DNA of 64,000 bases, from positions 1,984,001 to 2,048,000 of the forward strand of contig NZ_PYAW01000001.1 of assembly GCF_003014755.1 (NCBI RefSeq), written 5' to 3'. This document shows, one piece after another, positions 62,084 to 64,000 of the stretch. Position numbers and translations under genes: made by a program. Position 1 is the stretch's first letter, and each line of letters starts with the position of its first letter. The stretch comes from Chitinophaga niastensis. Its GTDB lineage: Bacteria > Bacteroidota > Bacteroidia > Chitinophagales > Chitinophagaceae. The notes below the pieces were generated by a model, which was not told where the DNA came from, searched no databases, and saw nothing but the letters and a program-made list of their open reading frames with translations.

Positions 62084-63120
62084 AGAATCAGGCTTTTACG
62101 CATAGATTTTTAGATAAAAAAAGGCTGGTTCTTCAACCTATGGTTTATATATTTAAGTATATAAATCATAATATGTAAATTATTAAATATGAGTAATTTA
62201 ATTAGAATTTCTGATGATTTTAACAGCCCTGAAGCCTGTATGAATTATCTCGCAAAAATGCGATGGAACGGTAAAATAAAATGCGCTTTTTGTGAACATG
62301 ATAAAGTTTACGAATTGAAAGGTAAGTATAAACGCTATAAATGCTCCAACTGTAGAAAACAGTTTTCAGTTACAAAGGGGACTATTTTTGAAAACAGCCC
62401 TATTCCGCTACAAAAATGGTTTACAGCAATTCACATTCTTTCAGCCCATAAAAAAGGTATTAGTTCAATTCAGCTAGGTAAAGATTTGAAAGTAACACAA
62501 AAGACGGCCTGGTTCATGACACAACGAATCCGATATACTTTGAAAACAAGATCATTTAACAAAATGGATGGTGTTATCCAATGTGACGAATCTTTTATTG
62601 GTGGCAAAAATAAAAACAGACACGGTGATAAAAAGGTACCTAATACGCAAGGTAGAAGTTTAAAAACTAAAACGCCTGTATTCGGCATCATGCACAGCAC
62701 AGGAGTTATATACACTCAGGTAATTCCTGATACAAAAGCAAAGACGATAAAGCCTATCATCAAAAACCTAATTGAAAGTGGATCTATCATTGTTACCGAT
62801 GAATGGAAAGCATACAGAAATATGCCTGCCGATTATATGCACATTGTATTACGTCATACTGAGGAGGAGTATGCCAGAGGCGCTTTCCACAATAATACGA
62901 TTGAAGGATTCTGGTCGCAGCTAAAAAGAGGAATCTACGGAATTTATCATCATGTTAGTCCAAAGCATTTACATAGATATTGTGATGAATTTTCTTATCG
63001 TTACAATACTCGAAAAATGAAGGATGCGGAAAGGTTTGAAGATACGATGGAAAAAATCAGTTGTAGATTAACTTATAAAATGTTAACCCAATACTGATCG
63101 GCGTAAAAAACAGAAGTTCT
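62084..63120 (+). mobile_element. IS1595-family insertion element (ends approximate)
   Basis: The transposase gene defines the element. Candidate ends are weak: ttttacgc at 62094-62101 and gcgtaaaa at 63101-63108 form an inverted pair, and both carry agaa outward. Target duplications could not be recognised. A further A/T palindrome (tttatata...tatataaa) lies in front of the gene near 62143-62164. Confidence 0.5.
62189..63097 (+). CDS. IS1595 family transposase (ISXO2-like)
   Basis: This 302-residue transposase is complete. The N-terminal zinc ribbon uses Cys32, Cys35, Cys52 and Cys55 (CAFC ... CSNC). The helical linker is IQLGKDLKVTQKTAWFMTQR. The ISXO2-like DDE-type domain has Asp133 in QCDESFIGGK, Asp204 in VTDEWKAYR and the HNNTIEGFWSQLKRG block with Asn236 and Glu239. 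No frameshift or internal stop is seen, so the element may be active. Confidence 0.95.
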   Translation: MSNLIRISDDFNSPEACMNYLAKMRWNGKIKCAFCEHDKVYELKGKYKRYKCSNCRKQFSVTKGTIFENSPIPLQKWFTAIHILSAHKKGISSIQLGKDLKVTQKTAWFMTQRIRYTLKTRSFNKMDGVIQCDESFIGGKNKNRHGDKKVPNTQGRSLKTKTPVFGIMHSTGVIYTQVIPDTKAKTIKPIIKNLIESGSIIVTDEWKAYRNMPADYMHIVLRHTEEEYARGAFHNNTIEGFWSQLKRGIYGIYHHVSPKHLHRYCDEFSYRYNTRKMKDAERFEDTMEKISCRLTYKMLTQY

Positions 63121-63125
63121 TTGAC
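63113..63125 (+). promoter_or_regulatory. Possible promoter element before the XRE gene
   Basis: The sequence gaagttctttgacat lies about 40 bp before the XRE start. CTTTGACA strings of this kind act as -33 elements in Bacteroidota promoters. The matching -7 element is not clear. Confidence 0.3.
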
Positions 63126-63159
63126 ATATTTAAAAACAAAAATTCAGTTGACAGGCTTA

Positions 63160-63366
63160 ATGATTACTGCGGAACGGAAAATCTATAACAGAATAAAATC
63201 TGTATTGGACGGAAGAAATATCACATATCATACAATGGCTAGTAAGTTAAACATATCAATGGATACACTGTTGGATTGGTGTTTGAATAATAAACAGCCA
63301 TCGATAAAATCATTGTACAAAATTGCCGATGTTTTAAAGGTTAGTGTTTGTCAATTGTTAGTTTAA
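63160..63366 (+). CDS. Small XRE-family HTH protein
   Basis: From the ATG at 63160 this is a 68-residue single-domain regulator with the helix-turn-helix YHTMASKLNISMDTLLDW, then KQPSIKSLYKIADVLKVSVCQLL, the usual end of the XRE fold. It follows the IS1595 element and precedes an unknown 72-residue gene by 17 bp, suggesting a two-gene unit. A TTG start at 63121 is less likely. Confidence 0.85.
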   Translation: MITAERKIYNRIKSVLDGRNITYHTMASKLNISMDTLLDWCLNNKQPSIKSLYKIADVLKVSVCQLLV

Positions 63367-63383
63367 CAAAAGAAATTTGATTA

Positions 63384-63602
63384 ATGGAAGTAAGAGACGG
63401 GAAATTCTATATCTCAATAAGCAATGATGACCCTGAAAAAATCATCAATTTGGAATTAGACAATGATTCTGATACTATTTGGATTTTAAATTCAACTGGT
63501 GAACTATATTCAACTACATTATGGAGTATTCTAAATGATTTGGAAACGAGAATGAAAGATGCTGAACAGAGTGGGAATTGTATAACCATTCCTTTTGATT
63601 AA
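63384..63602 (+). CDS. Small unknown protein paired with the XRE regulator
   Basis: This 72-residue acidic protein has no recognised domain (GKFYISISNDDPEKIINLEL; TLWSILNDLETRMKDAE). It lies 17 bp behind the XRE gene on the same strand. Its size and position would suit a partner of the XRE protein, but no toxin or antitoxin motif is seen. Confidence 0.5.
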   Translation: MEVRDGKFYISISNDDPEKIINLELDNDSDTIWILNSTGELYSTTLWSILNDLETRMKDAEQSGNCITIPFD

Positions 63603-63617
63603 AAAGAAATATGTCAG

Positions 63618-63935
63618 TTAGAAAAGCAATTTTTTGTCAACGTTTTTATAAACAATTTTTGTCAGTTTTGTTCTCAATTCAGCTATTCCGGATTCAGAAA
63701 AAGATAGGCTTTGATCCATTGTAAAGCGACTTCTTATCTTATTATTGTACAAGCCAAAGTTTAACATTTTACCTATATCAAAAGTAGAATAGTTTTTCAT
63801 GTACTCATCTGCGAGAGCATTAAAATCTGCAACTGCATTATTATATTGTTCGACAATTTTTTCTGGTGAAGCCGCTATAATAAATTTAAGTAAGTAACCT
63901 TGTTTTTCTTGATCAAACTTCTTAATATATGCCAT
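63618..63935 (-). CDS. Unknown protein at the right end of the AT-rich island
   Basis: This 105-residue helical protein begins MAYIKKFDQEKQGYLLKFII and has no signal or membrane segment. It converges on the small gene at 63384 (15-bp gap). The conserved 30-mer at 63954-63983 lies 18 bp upstream of its start. I do not recognise the family. Confidence 0.5.
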   Translation of the reverse strand: MAYIKKFDQEKQGYLLKFIIAASPEKIVEQYNNAVADFNALADEYMKNYSTFDIGKMLNFGLYNNKIRSRFTMDQSLSFSESGIAELRTKLTKIVYKNVDKKLLF

Positions 63936-63953
63936 ATGTTTTCTTTAAAACTC

Positions 63954-63983
63954 TTAATTTAGTACAAAATAGGCATTCATACA
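63954..63983 (-). promoter_or_regulatory. Conserved 30-mer upstream of an unknown gene, copy 2
   Basis: On the plus strand it reads ttaatttagtacaaaatagg and ends cattcataca. See the copy at 61991-62020; the orientation relative to the downstream gene is the same. Confidence 0.5.
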
Positions 63984-64000
63984 AAATTTTTATAAAATGG

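Noticed and set aside
62094..63108. Definitive terminal inverted repeats of the IS1595 element
   Set aside because: The 8-base inverted pair ttttacgc/gcgtaaaa is short and the flanks match poorly; no target duplication was found, so the ends are only approximate.
1..64000. CRISPR array
   Set aside because: No series of regularly spaced direct repeats was seen, and no cas gene.

Overview
The window looks like the chromosome of a Bacteroidota member of the Chitinophagaceae (Chitinophaga-like); this is inferred from gene content, not from a marker gene. The signs are two SusC/SusD systems, lipoproteins with the Bacteroidota SxC(K) lipobox style, an ECF sigma/FecR pair with a DUF4974-type C-terminus, a GT117/DUF2723 glycosyltransferase, many AraC regulators, and AT-rich spacers largely without Shine-Dalgarno sequences.

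Layout. 1-1.45 kb: the end of a membrane protein (probably rhomboid-type) and a TIGR03118 lipoprotein. 1.7-13.5 kb: a beta-glucan utilisation locus on the minus strand (SusC, SusD, PKD lipoprotein, GH16 glucanase), with a divergent SusR-like membrane-spanning regulator, then a PQQ-type sugar dehydrogenase and its c-type cytochrome. 13.5-30.6 kb: single genes and small regulator-plus-enzyme modules (MDR and SDR oxidoreductases, five AraC-type regulators counting one broken copy, aldehyde dehydrogenase, a phosphoserine phosphatase fusion, a serine hydrolase, a VOC protein, and a TonB receptor). 30.7-36.6 kb: GT117, an FAD monooxygenase and an M23 peptidase. 36.8-46.5 kb: a cluster of small redox and detoxification enzymes (nitroreductase, dienelactone hydrolase, YceI, tautomerase, SDRs, nitronate monooxygenase, esterase) with two Crp/Fnr regulators and a LysR regulator. 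CRP-like palindromes precede yceI and the nitronate monooxygenase gene. 46.6-58.4 kb: a second SusC/D locus controlled by sigma/anti-sigma, with a DUF1735 lipoprotein and a secreted zinc metalloprotease, followed upstream by a GH36 alpha-galactosidase. 58.4-64 kb: accessory DNA with a possible remnant of a polymorphic-toxin-type effector, a histidine-kinase scrap, an arylamine N-acetyltransferase, unknown small AT-rich genes and an IS1595-family transposase.

How it fits together. The first locus would bind, cut and import laminarin-like glucan. Periplasmic oxidation of released sugar by the dehydrogenase/cytochrome pair is possible but inferred. The second locus appears to couple transport of a proteinaceous or glycoprotein substrate to a protease. 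The middle region reads as repeatedly shuffled modules: four broken genes (AraC, GNAT, SDR, tautomerase 3' end) lie beside intact relatives.

The most unusual structure is a five-copy repeat of about 55 bp, always on the same strand. Four copies lie between a bidirectional terminator hairpin and the 3' end of a minus-strand gene or gene fragment; the fifth is joined to a histidine-kinase fragment. Other points worth checking are a phosphoserine phosphatase fused to a phosphoglycerate-dehydrogenase remnant that lacks its NAD domain, and a conserved 30-mer upstream of two unknown genes flanking the IS1595 element. No rRNA, tRNA or CRISPR array was seen.
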